This document shows positions 1-7,460 of a stretch of 21,015 nucleotides of DNA, one piece after another. Below the pieces are notes generated by a model. That model ran no database searches. It was not told where the DNA came from and was given only the letters and a program-made list of their open reading frames with translations. Numbering within the stretch: the first letter of the stretch is position 1; each line of letters begins with the position of its first letter. The position numbers and the translations under genes were made by a program. The stretch is from a virus. The stretch is taken from positions 1 to 21,015 of IMG/VR virus record IMGVR_UViG_3300025759_009870. One strand, given 5' to 3'.

Positions 1-1
1 A

Positions 2-688
2 CTCGGTGTAATACACGTATCAGATATCATTAAACCATGTATGAGAAATGTAATCTACAAAAAAACAATGCCTGATACTGGCATGACAACAGAAGATTTT
101 AAATCATTATACTTTGGACAAGCAGTTCATTCCAACTCCATGATAGCAGAACCACAGCATCATGAAAAGTTTCTAGCATATAATTATGTCAAGGATGAAC
201 CACTGACAAGAGAGGAAGCACTACAGATACCACCAGAAGACCCTGAACATTTAGATATAATCTACGGTAGCATAGACGACTTGATTAAAGTAGGAGACAA
301 GTGGGTAATATGCGACAAGAAGACTACAGGTTCTATTGACTATTTCAGCAGGGCTACATCCAAAGCAAGTGAATCACATGTAGACCAAATCAACAGATAC
401 AGAGTATTGCTAAAGAAATGTTACGATATAGATGCAGAGTTTGGATGTGTTATCTATATCTCAAACAGAATAGAGAAAGACAAACGTGACATGCCAGTTC
501 CTATTGCATTTAAACTTAAACCAATAGAGGAGACATTAACAGATATGGTCAACAAGGCACGTATAATTAAACAATCCATGACAGAATGTACCTTGCCTGA
601 GAGAACCAAATGTTATCTATGCGATGGCATGTGTGGTTTTGCATCCATATGTTTCGAAGACAACAGAAAGAAATGGAATGAGAAATGA
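2..688 (+). CDS. Cas4/RecB-like PD-(D/E)XK nuclease with Fe-S cysteines (5' end cut by window)
   Basis: Probable DNA exonuclease of the Cas4/RecB nuclease superfamily, likely acting in viral replication or recombination. The frame is open to the left edge, so the true start lies outside. Numbering from the in-frame ATG at 41: core GSIDD (D79), the D92-x-K94 pair in 'CDKK', and the QxxxY motif 'QINRY' (116-120). A C-terminal cysteine set C191, C194, C198, C204 resembles the Cas4 4Fe-4S ligands. The residues before the ATG read IHVSDIIKPC, and Cas4 proteins carry their first Fe-S cysteine in exactly such an N-terminal segment. The ATG at 41 is therefore probably internal. Its stop overlaps the next start as ATGA. 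There is no cas1 or array nearby, so a CRISPR role is not suggested. Confidence 0.8.
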   Translation, partial: LGVIHVSDIIKPCMRNVIYKKTMPDTGMTTEDFKSLYFGQAVHSNSMIAEPQHHEKFLAYNYVKDEPLTREEALQIPPEDPEHLDIIYGSIDDLIKVGDKWVICDKKTTGSIDYFSRATSKASESHVDQINRYRVLLKKCYDIDAEFGCVIYISNRIEKDKRDMPVPIAFKLKPIEETLTDMVNKARIIKQSMTECTLPERTKCYLCDGMCGFASICFEDNRKKWNEK

Positions 689-792
689 TCTATCCTAGTT
701 GCAAAGATGGAGACCACTTCAAATGTCCAATACAATATGGTAACATGCCTAAATGCGTATGTACTTGTCATAAAATTATAGGTGCAGGATAA
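685..792 (+). CDS. 35-residue Cys-rich mini-protein, possible zinc ribbon
   Basis: Unrecognised very short reading frame placed exactly between two genes. Its ATG overlaps the nuclease stop (ATGA) and its TAA overlaps the next ATG (TAATG), which is hard to explain if it is not translated. It encodes cysteines at 6, 14, 24, 26 and 28 and a histidine at 29, with the core 'CVCTCH', suggesting a metal-binding knuckle. The arrangement is not a clean CxxC-CxxC ribbon, so zinc binding is inference. Translation would be coupled to the nuclease upstream. No function is proposed. Confidence 0.6.
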   Translation: MIYPSCKDGDHFKCPIQYGNMPKCVCTCHKIIGAG

Positions 793-992
793 TGATAATA
801 TACGAACCAAGGAATACAATCAAAGTAGAAACACCAAGAGGTATGGGTAGAATATGGTTAGTCACAGAATATGGACTAGAAACTCAAAAACTGTTTACTT
901 GTATTTTAGATGATAGTGGACAGATATGGGAGTTTACAAATGCTGATATTGTAGTAGAAGCCAATCCTACAGTAGAAGGATTTGAGAATTGA
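792..992 (+). CDS. Small beta-rich hypothetical protein (66 aa)
   Basis: Not recognised to family level. The sequence alternates hydrophobic and polar residues in short strands separated by Gly/Asp turns (PRGMGRIWLVTEYG, then FTCILDDSGQIWEF). This suggests a small SH3-like or other beta-barrel fold of the kind often seen in phage accessory proteins. There are no cysteines in a metal pattern, no signal peptide and no membrane segment. It begins in a TAATG overlap with the preceding mini-gene, and its TGA lies in a TTGA overlap with the following TTG start, so it belongs to a translationally coupled operon with the nuclease and the TGT-like gene. Confidence 0.7.
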   Translation: MIIYEPRNTIKVETPRGMGRIWLVTEYGLETQKLFTCILDDSGQIWEFTNADIVVEANPTVEGFEN

Positions 993-1759
993 GACTATAC
1001 TTTAACGGAAACAACAAGGCTCACATGGAGGCACTGGAGCAGTGCAAGGTAAAGAATGTGATGCTATCATTCAAATACTCTTATGCCAACATTACAAAGT
1101 TCAGAGACAAGTTTGAAAAGATATTCGTGGTAGCAGGTACAAAGACAGAACCAGAAAGATATTACGAACTGCTAAAGAAACACAGAGGAGTATACGATTA
1201 TGCAACTCAGTTTGATGTATTCTATGATATGAAGCAGACTTTGGAATATTATAAGAAAGAAAGGGAGATGGGTATAGATTGGACAATCCCTGTATTACAA
1301 GAAAACTATCTCAATCATTTATCACAGTTAAGACCAGAACCAGATTCCTATGTGTGTTTAGGAGAAATACATGGTAGGGAAGAAACAGAAGATCAGATAC
1401 GAAAACTACCTGCTAATCTAAAATATCATGGATTGGCAAAGGGTAGATACGTAACACAGACAAGACAGTTTGAATCACTAGATACATCAGGATGGATATC
1501 AGCAGCCATGTCAAAGAAGTGTGAAGTATGGAATAACAACTCTACTAACTTTATGTTCTTTGGAGAAAAAGGTAAAGCGATGAAACCAATGCTTAATCAT
1601 GCATGTGAAATACACAAAGAGTTTCTGGAAATAATAAACGTAAACAGGAACGATATACTTGACGGAGAGTATTATGCATTACTTAAAGCACCATTTGCAT
1701 TACTATATATGCCAATGTGTAAACAATTAAACATACTTGAGCACAATTTTAATCTTTAA
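989..1759 (+). CDS. TGT/DpdA-like TIM-barrel protein
   Basis: Resembles the phage-encoded branch of the tRNA-guanine transglycosylase TIM-barrel superfamily, which includes DpdA enzymes that place 7-deazaguanines in DNA. Features seen in order: a D76-V-F-Y-D80 stretch, 'IPVLQ' (100-104), 'LGEIHG' (124-129), 'YHGLAKG' (146-152) and 'SLDTSGW' (163-169). In related phage proteins these positions read roughly PVLQ, iGG, HxxG and SVDSxSW. The length (256 aa) fits the short phage forms. The start is TTG in a TTGA overlap with the previous stop. No preQ0 synthesis genes lie in this window, so a base-modifying role would depend on host or distant viral genes. The family call is from memory of motifs; the substrate is unknown. 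Confidence 0.55.
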   Translation: MRLYFNGNNKAHMEALEQCKVKNVMLSFKYSYANITKFRDKFEKIFVVAGTKTEPERYYELLKKHRGVYDYATQFDVFYDMKQTLEYYKKEREMGIDWTIPVLQENYLNHLSQLRPEPDSYVCLGEIHGREETEDQIRKLPANLKYHGLAKGRYVTQTRQFESLDTSGWISAAMSKKCEVWNNNSTNFMFFGEKGKAMKPMLNHACEIHKEFLEIINVNRNDILDGEYYALLKAPFALLYMPMCKQLNILEHNFNL

Positions 1760-1765
1760 ATATTT
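1754..1765 (+). promoter_or_regulatory. TATA box for the packaging genes
   Basis: The A/T element CTTTAAATATTTG follows the stop of the TGT-like gene and is centred about 25 bases before the ATG at 1785, the archaeal TATA spacing for a leaderless transcript. Confidence 0.65.
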
Positions 1766-1784
1766 GTTTTTCTAACTGATTTAT

Positions 1785-2300
1785 ATGTCTGATATATTTA
1801 AGATTCAGCCATTAGACGAACATGGAGCAAAAGTTGTTGTTGATGGTAGAAAGACAGTATCTCCGTTCAACTCTGCCAAACATCTAAAGACAGCAAACAT
1901 ACCTGCATTGTGTGATCAGTGTGTATATCGTAGCATAGATACAGGTGGAAACGGTAAATGTCCAAAGTATGAAGCAGGTGCTATGTGTGCGATTAGGAAG
2001 GATTTTATACAATTAATTAACGAACTTGATACAAGAAATCCAGAACACGTTAAGACAATGTTAGACATGTTAGCAAAGTTATCATTTGAAAATGTATTGA
2101 TGGCACTGACAGAATCAAAGTTTGATGGTAATATTCCAGATAGAAATACCAAATCAGAGATTAACACTTTACTTAAAATCATATCCACAATAGGAGAAAT
2201 ATCCAACAAGATTGTGGTTAGTGAGGAACAGAGATTTAACAAGCAAGGAGACATAGAGTCTATCTTCCGACAGATAAAGGCTCAAAAATCTAGTGATTGA
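1785..2300 (+). CDS. Putative terminase small subunit
   Basis: Candidate DNA-recognition subunit of the packaging motor, inferred mainly from its position: it overlaps the GTG start of TerL by 8 bases. The N-terminal part has four cysteines, C43-x2-C46 and C59 and C68 (within 'CPKYEAGAMC'), a likely zinc or Fe-S site. The rest is helical, and the C-terminus is polar (QGDIESIFRQIKAQ), suitable for contacting TerL. At 171 aa it has the usual size of small terminases. It begins a new transcript with its own TATA box. No helix-turn-helix is obvious, so it could instead be another packaging-associated metal-binding protein. Confidence 0.5.
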   Translation: MSDIFKIQPLDEHGAKVVVDGRKTVSPFNSAKHLKTANIPALCDQCVYRSIDTGGNGKCPKYEAGAMCAIRKDFIQLINELDTRNPEHVKTMLDMLAKLSFENVLMALTESKFDGNIPDRNTKSEINTLLKIISTIGEISNKIVVSEEQRFNKQGDIESIFRQIKAQKSSD

Positions 2301-3684
2301 TTTGGTAAAACCAACAGACGAGTTTATAGAAGAACGTAGAAACTTTGTGGAATCTCTGACAGAGTGTATTACAAAGCCTAGTGCTTTCAGTGAGATATTT
2401 CTAGGTCACAAATTGTTTGAATATAATAAAAAATATGTTGATTGTATGGATAGATTCATTGTATATCGTTCTGGTAGACAGGTAGGTAAAACAATGTCTA
2501 CAGCAGTAAAGACAATTCATTTTGCCTTCTTTGCTCCCTTGTTGTTAGAGACAGTTCAGAAAGAATGTACCATAGTTATAGCAGCACCTACACAAAATCA
2601 GGCTAGTATCATGTTCGATAGAATCAGAACACTTGTAATGAACAGTGACTTTCTCAGAGCATACGTGGTTAGGAACACACAATCAGAACTATGGATTAAC
2701 TTTCTAGACAACTCTGGAATGAGCAAGATTATCACAAGGGCTACAGGAGAGACAGGTACAGGACTTAGAGGTTATTCTCCACACGTTATCATAGCAGACG
2801 AATGTTCATTTATCAAGACAGATATTCTCAAGGCTTTCCTTCCATCAGGTATGGCTACAAAGTCTAGGGTATGGCTTACATCTACACCATTCAGCAAGGC
2901 AGGATATTTCTATGAAGCATGTATGAATTCCAAGCCTACAAAACCTGACGGTGTATGGACAGAGTTTCATGTTACATCACTAGACAACCCTATGATTAAT
3001 GATGACCCTGCATTTGTAGAGGAAATTAAGAACCTTACCAGAGATGCATATGTTCAGGAAATTGAAGGTAACTTCTTGGACATAGGAGATGCGTTAATTC
3101 CTAACAGTCTTATCATGGAATCTATTACAGACTATACTCCTAAAGGCAGAGTCACATATTACATGGGTGTAGACGTAGCAAGAACTGGTAGAGACGAGAC
3201 AGTATTCACAGTATTAGGTGTGGACAGTAATGACGTAGCGTTTATCGAAGAAGTAGAACATGAGGCACAATCCAACGTGGTTCAGGTATCAGGTAGAATA
3301 CAGGACTTTTGTAGAAAGTATAACATAGAAACCGTATTCGTAGATGAGACTGGATTGGGTGGAGGTCTAGTAGACTTGGCTAGATCACAGGGAACACCAG
3401 TAAGAGGTGTCATGTTTACGTTACAGGAGAAGGCAGAAATGTATAGAAATCTTAGATTACTATTTGAGAATCACAGAATCAAACTTAAACAGATTAACAA
3501 ACTGATATACCAACTATCCTATTTACGAAGAGAATATACTGAAACAGGTATCATGAAGATTAAATCAGACGAACATGACGACTATCCAGATAGTCTAGTT
3601 CTAGCATGTAAGGCTATGTCAGCAGGTGGAACATGGCATGTAATAGACGTAGGTAAGAACTTACGTAAGGCTTTGTTCGGTTAA
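2293..3684 (+). CDS. terL: Terminase large subunit (packaging ATPase-nuclease)
   Basis: Motor that translocates viral DNA into the procapsid and cuts it. N-terminal ATPase: Walker A 'RSGRQVGKT' (59-67), Walker B with catalytic Glu 'VIIADE' (165-170), and motif III 'WLTSTP' (194-199). C-terminal RNase H-like nuclease: 'GVDVARTGRDET' with D294, 'VFVDETGLGGG' with D351, and 'DEHDDYPDS' carrying the last acidic residues (D430/D433). At 463 aa it is a full-length, intact TerL with every key residue present. The start is GTG, inside the end of the putative small subunit, indicating coupled translation. No portal gene follows, which is unusual: the next four genes encode disordered proteins. Confidence 0.97.
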   Translation: MIDLVKPTDEFIEERRNFVESLTECITKPSAFSEIFLGHKLFEYNKKYVDCMDRFIVYRSGRQVGKTMSTAVKTIHFAFFAPLLLETVQKECTIVIAAPTQNQASIMFDRIRTLVMNSDFLRAYVVRNTQSELWINFLDNSGMSKIITRATGETGTGLRGYSPHVIIADECSFIKTDILKAFLPSGMATKSRVWLTSTPFSKAGYFYEACMNSKPTKPDGVWTEFHVTSLDNPMINDDPAFVEEIKNLTRDAYVQEIEGNFLDIGDALIPNSLIMESITDYTPKGRVTYYMGVDVARTGRDETVFTVLGVDSNDVAFIEEVEHEAQSNVVQVSGRIQDFCRKYNIETVFVDETGLGGGLVDLARSQGTPVRGVMFTLQEKAEMYRNLRLLFENHRIKLKQINKLIYQLSYLRREYTETGIMKIKSDEHDDYPDSLVLACKAMSAGGTWHVIDVGKNLRKALFG

Positions 3685-3694
3685 ATTTAAATAC
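3685..3694 (+). promoter_or_regulatory. TATA box for the disordered-protein operon
   Basis: ATTTAAATAC directly after the TerL stop, centred about 26 bases before the ATG at 3715. This separates the disordered-protein block from the packaging transcript. Confidence 0.65.
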
Positions 3695-3714
3695 GAATAC
3701 TACCTGTTTTATAT

Positions 3715-5223
3715 ATGGGAGAATTAGAAAAGTATATAGATAATTTAATTAGACAAGTAAAAGATCCTAAAAAGAAAAAAGATTTAATTTCACGATTAAA
3801 AGCTTCTCAATCTAAAGAACAACCATTAGAACAACTAACAGATGGTAAGTTAGAAGAGATTGAGAAATTAAAAAAGAAACTTAACAAAGTAAGTAAATTA
3901 AATAAATCATTAATAAATGTAGCAAAAAAATATCAACGATCAACTGGTGTTGGTGGTCCACTTTCTAATATAGGTAGTAAAGTTAAACCACAAGAAGATC
4001 CCAGATTAAGAACTACAGGTGCAGGTACAGGATGGAGAGGATTTACAGAGAAACCTGAAGTAAAACCAACACTACCTATTGGACATGAGAAGAAACGTGC
4101 AACTACATTTGCAACACATCGTAAACAACCATATGGAGAAAAAGCACCATTATCAAAATTAGTTCCAACAAATGTAAAAACAGATGATCCTACACCATTA
4201 GGACAAGGAACAGAATATAGAGATAATACAAAAAGTCCAGTAAATTTACCAGGCGGTAAAGACCCAAGAGGTAAAGATAGTGCATCTCCAACTCATGGAA
4301 CTCCTGCAAAACAAGGTAAAATTACTACAGCAAAACAAGATAAAAAAAGTAAAAGACGAAAAGCAAAAGATTTTCTAAATAGATTAATAGGTAGAGGTAA
4401 GAAAGATAAAAAATTAGCACAAGGTCAAGGACCAAGACCTGGATCTTCAACTGCATCTAACCAATCATCAAGACAGGCATCACAACAGAACTATCAACAA
4501 AGCACTACACAGGATAAAACATCTCAATCAGCAACAGCAGATATGGGTCAAAAACAAGAACAAGGTAAGAAACAAGATAAAAAACAAACAGCAGATTTTA
4601 CAGCAGATGATAAAGGTAATGTATGGGATAATAAAAAAGAAAGTAAAACTAAAAAAGAAGAAAAGAAAGACGAAGATCCATTAACAAAATTAATGAGAGA
4701 ACATAAAGAAGCAAAGAAAAAGAGAGAAGAGATATTTGAAGGTAAGAAAAATGAGACTCCTAAAGAAGAACCTAAAAAAGAAAAGAAAGGTAAGAAGGGT
4801 AAAGGTAAGAAGAGCACTAGAAAAAAAGATATAGAAGATTTCCTTGGCAGTAAATATTCAGGTAGTGATGGATCTTTTGTAGAATCAGGGAAAACTACTA
4901 CTGGTAAAAAAAGTCAGATACCACAAATAAGAAGTGCATTTAACATAATGAATACACCTACACACGCATCAAAAATCAATAGAAAAAACCTACGTAGAGG
5001 TAAGAAAAAATCTGCGATTATAAAAGCTATGGCTGATTTTCTAGAAAAAGATGCTAGTGGATATGGAGATTTGGGAGTTGCAAATGTATATCCTATGGAT
5101 AGTTACAATGAACCATCACTTATAGGCAAACCTGTAGGAGAAATAAAAACACCTATAAATGATAGTGAAACTTATATACTAAATGGGCAAAATAAAGGTA
5201 AGGAAAATGAACAAAATAATTAA
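3715..5223 (+). CDS. Lys/Gln-rich, mostly disordered 502-aa protein
   Basis: No known family recognised. Residues 1-75 are helical and highly charged, with a likely coiled coil around 44-72. Residues about 80-370 are low-complexity Lys, Gln, Thr, Gly and Pro sequence with many KK and KGK runs and no hydrophobic core. A short more regular segment follows near 400-470 (INRKNLRRGKKKSAIIKAMADFLE). The strong positive charge suggests contact with DNA or RNA, or an internal virion or scaffold role; this is inference from composition and from position right after TerL. It has its own promoter, and its end overlaps the next gene by 17 bases. Codons are plainly A-rich compared with TerL. Confidence 0.85.
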   Translation: MGELEKYIDNLIRQVKDPKKKKDLISRLKASQSKEQPLEQLTDGKLEEIEKLKKKLNKVSKLNKSLINVAKKYQRSTGVGGPLSNIGSKVKPQEDPRLRTTGAGTGWRGFTEKPEVKPTLPIGHEKKRATTFATHRKQPYGEKAPLSKLVPTNVKTDDPTPLGQGTEYRDNTKSPVNLPGGKDPRGKDSASPTHGTPAKQGKITTAKQDKKSKRRKAKDFLNRLIGRGKKDKKLAQGQGPRPGSSTASNQSSRQASQQNYQQSTTQDKTSQSATADMGQKQEQGKKQDKKQTADFTADDKGNVWDNKKESKTKKEEKKDEDPLTKLMREHKEAKKKREEIFEGKKNETPKEEPKKEKKGKKGKGKKSTRKKDIEDFLGSKYSGSDGSFVESGKTTTGKKSQIPQIRSAFNIMNTPTHASKINRKNLRRGKKKSAIIKAMADFLEKDASGYGDLGVANVYPMDSYNEPSLIGKPVGEIKTPINDSETYILNGQNKGKENEQNN

Positions 5224-5701
5224 AACTAAAGTCGGAGACGAGATTCATTATTTTGTAAATGGTCAAGAGAACCATGGTGTAGTAGCCAAAATGAGTGCAA
5301 CTTATGTTACTATATTTAAAGAGGATGGTAAATTCTACCAAGTTCCATTAGACGATACATTCTTCGTAAAGGATATCCTAGTCAATAAGACTTGGGATGA
5401 TATGTCTATGGAAGAGAGAACCGAACAATTACAACTAATCAAAGCATATTCTCCACGATACCTATCAAAATCATGGGAACAATTACCAAAAGAATTACAA
5501 GATGTATTAAAAATAAAGTTTCCATTAAATCCTGACACTAGAGAAGGTCAATCAACAGCCGCAAGACTTAGAGGTGGAACACCAGATCCTAAAATGTCAT
5601 TACATCAAACAGGTGCAACAGGTGCTAAAAATATTATTGCAGAATCAAAAACACCAACACCAAAAACTGGACAACCACCAATGGAGAAAAAAAATGTCTA
5701 A
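5207..5701 (+). CDS. Hypothetical protein with beta-barrel-like N-terminus and disordered tail
   Basis: Not recognised. I take the ATG at 5207 over the one at 5183: it reduces the overlap with the previous gene to 17 bases and is preceded by the purine run AAGGTAAGG, a plausible ribosome site. Residues about 5-55 look like a small KOW/SH3-like barrel (VGDEIHYFVNGQENHG then ATYVTIFKEDGKFYQVPL). A helical part follows with the pattern 'WDDMSMEERTEQLQLI' and 'SWEQLPKELQDVL'. The last 50 residues are Pro/Thr/Lys-rich and disordered and contain 'TGATGAK', similar to 'AGVTGAK' in the next protein. A structural or assembly role is inferred only from the neighbourhood. Confidence 0.8.
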   Translation: MNKIIKTKVGDEIHYFVNGQENHGVVAKMSATYVTIFKEDGKFYQVPLDDTFFVKDILVNKTWDDMSMEERTEQLQLIKAYSPRYLSKSWEQLPKELQDVLKIKFPLNPDTREGQSTAARLRGGTPDPKMSLHQTGATGAKNIIAESKTPTPKTGQPPMEKKNV

Positions 5702-6842
5702 ATTAAATAATTTATTAAAAGCATTAGAATTATTAAAAGAAACAGGATATCATCAAGGTGTATTACAACAGAAACAAAGAAGACCAGTTGGAGCAGGAGC
5801 ACCTTCAACATATGAGAAAAAACCAGTTAAAGATGTAAAGAATCCATCTAAGAAATTTCAACAACAAGCAGCAGGTGTAACTGGTGCAAAACTTGTAGGA
5901 GGAGAAACAGTTCACAGTGATGATGGTAAAAATTTCTATAGTATTAAACCATCAAGTGCAGTAACATCAAGAGGTAGACATATAGTAACTTCAGCAGGTA
6001 AAGAAAGAAAGAAACCAGTATTTGGATTAAAGAAAGCATCTAAAGATTTAGAAGATGTAATGGATAAATTAAAAAAGAAACAAAGAAAAAGAAAGATTCA
6101 AACAGCATTAGATGATATGAAAAAGAAAGTAAAGAAATCAGGAACACAAAGATTACTAGAGCAATTAAAATCAGATGTAGAACAAGGAGTATATGGTAAC
6201 GTAGCAGGTAGACCAACTAACGGATTATCAACTGACACTAAAGTAGATGCTCCTAAAGATTACGAAGGACAATCACATGATGGTATTAGATCAGAACAAT
6301 TCAAATACGAAGATAAGAAACCAAAAGTAGATGATGATCACAAGAACAAAGCAGGAGAATTTGTATACTCTGAACACGTTCCTTACAAGACAAAATCATT
6401 TGGAGCAGTAGGTATTCCATTAACACAAGAAAATACTTGGGGTATGAAGTATGCTACTAAAGAAGAAGTAGAAGCATATCTAAGTAAACAGAATGTATTA
6501 AACAAAGTTGAACAACCAAAAGGAGAAACAATTTCTTTTGGAGATGATTACAAACCAAAGACTACAACAAAGGAACCATCAGCAGAAGTGAAACCATCAA
6601 AATTATCAGAAGAACAACAAGCAAGAATACAATCTGCACAAGACAAATATGCAAAAGGAAAAGAATATGGTAAACAACAACAAACAAAAAGAAAAGAGCC
6701 AGGAAAAGCAGATGCTAATACAAGATTCATAGCAGATGATGGTTCAGTTCATACTACAGAGGAATCAAGAAACACACGTAATACAGCCTACGGTCAAATG
6801 AGTGGTAAAGATAAACCACCAAAAATGTATGGCGATAACTAA
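5694..6842 (+). CDS. Lys-rich, mostly disordered 382-aa protein
   Basis: Unrecognised. The longest frame would begin at 5574, but that start lies deep inside the previous gene. The ATG at 5694, preceded by GGAG and overlapping the previous stop by 8 bases, is the better start (MSKLNNLLKALELLKE). An N-terminal amphipathic helix is followed by a long Lys/Gln/Pro-rich region. One strongly helical basic segment lies near 120-160 (DLEDVMDKLKKKQRKRK). Two short 'DDG' strand-like motifs occur ('VHSDDGKNFYSI' and 'FIADDGSVHT'), the latter echoed by 'FTADDKGNVW' in the 502-aa protein, hinting at common origin. Possibly a virion-internal or scaffold-like protein; inference only. Confidence 0.8.
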   Translation: MSKLNNLLKALELLKETGYHQGVLQQKQRRPVGAGAPSTYEKKPVKDVKNPSKKFQQQAAGVTGAKLVGGETVHSDDGKNFYSIKPSSAVTSRGRHIVTSAGKERKKPVFGLKKASKDLEDVMDKLKKKQRKRKIQTALDDMKKKVKKSGTQRLLEQLKSDVEQGVYGNVAGRPTNGLSTDTKVDAPKDYEGQSHDGIRSEQFKYEDKKPKVDDDHKNKAGEFVYSEHVPYKTKSFGAVGIPLTQENTWGMKYATKEEVEAYLSKQNVLNKVEQPKGETISFGDDYKPKTTTKEPSAEVKPSKLSEEQQARIQSAQDKYAKGKEYGKQQQTKRKEPGKADANTRFIADDGSVHTTEESRNTRNTAYGQMSGKDKPPKMYGDN

Positions 6843-6847
6843 TACTA

Positions 6848-7279
6848 ATGTCCTCAATAGATTATCTAAAGTTTTTACTTAAAAAAACTGACGAAGAACG
6901 TGAAAAAGATATGAATGATGAGGAAAACATCCTCATATCTGAAGGAAAAATTCCTAGACCGAAAGCAGTTGATGTAAAAACATATCTTAAACATCCAGAT
7001 TTTTTTGCACATGAAGGTAACTTTACTCCTGTTGAAATAGAACAAATCAGTAACATGCCAAAGGATAGATATCATGAAGATGAAGAAGATGATAAAAAGA
7101 AAGCAATAGATAAACTCAAAGCATTACTTGCAAAGGAAGGAGAAACAAACAGTGGGGAAAAATCACACATAGAAGACAAAGAAAGACAAGAAAAAGAAAC
7201 AAAGACTCCTGAAAATCTGATTCCTTGGAGTAGACTTAAAAGAGAGTTTGATGACGAAACACATGAAGATCCTTATTAA
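6848..7279 (+). CDS. Charged Glu/Lys/Asp-rich hypothetical protein (143 aa)
   Basis: Last member of the run of low-complexity genes after TerL, starting 5 bases after the previous stop. It is more acidic than the other three (DEERE, DEENIL, HEDEEDDKK). It has helical segments at both ends and a possible short ordered part around 37-70 (PRPKAVDVKTYLKHPDFFAHEG, then FTPVEIEQI). There are no motifs for catalysis, metal or membranes. The opposite charge to the Lys-rich neighbours could allow a complex among the four products, which is speculation. Confidence 0.75.
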   Translation: MSSIDYLKFLLKKTDEEREKDMNDEENILISEGKIPRPKAVDVKTYLKHPDFFAHEGNFTPVEIEQISNMPKDRYHEDEEDDKKKAIDKLKALLAKEGETNSGEKSHIEDKERQEKETKTPENLIPWSRLKREFDDETHEDPY

Positions 7280-7280
7280 A

Positions 7281-7291
7281 GGTTTATATAT
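7281..7291 (+). promoter_or_regulatory. TATA box for the zinc-ribbon/oxygenase pair
   Basis: GGTTTATATAT, centred about 27 bases before the ATG at 7314. It supports the short zinc-ribbon frame at 7314 as the first gene of this transcript, rather than the longer overlapping frame that opens at 7351. Confidence 0.7.
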
Positions 7292-7313
7292 TAGAAAATA
7301 GATATGTTTTTAT

Positions 7314-7460
7314 ATGAGGAATGATGAGCCTAAAAGATGCATAGAGTGTAATGCAACTTTACCTTATAGATATAAAGGCAGACAAAAAATATACTGTTCA
7401 GATGTATGCAGAAAAAGTTATAACAAACGTAAAGAACAAGAAAGTAATGAATCCAATTAA
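7314..7460 (+). CDS. FCS/treble-clef-like zinc-ribbon mini-protein (48 aa)
   Basis: Small zinc-binding protein with a clear pattern: 'CIEC' (C9, C12), then 'YCSDVC' (C28, C32) followed by a basic tail (RKSYNKRKEQ). CxxC...YCSxxCRxxY is typical of short FCS-like or treble-clef zinc proteins common in archaea and their viruses, often nucleic-acid or protein adaptors. The ATG sits at the expected leaderless distance from its TATA box. The 3' end overlaps the oxygenase start by 14 bases, so the two are probably co-expressed. Partner unknown. Confidence 0.8.
   Translation: MRNDEPKRCIECNATLPYRYKGRQKIYCSDVCRKSYNKRKEQESNESN

Noticed and set aside
5574-5693. N-terminal 40 residues of the long frame ending at 6842
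   Set aside because: They lie inside the previous gene, are Gln/His-rich out-of-frame translation, and a better start with GGAG exists at 5694.
7351-7446. N-terminal extension of the oxygenase
   Set aside because: This stretch encodes the zinc-ribbon protein in another frame, with TATA support at 7314; the oxygenase start at 7447 fits the overlap.
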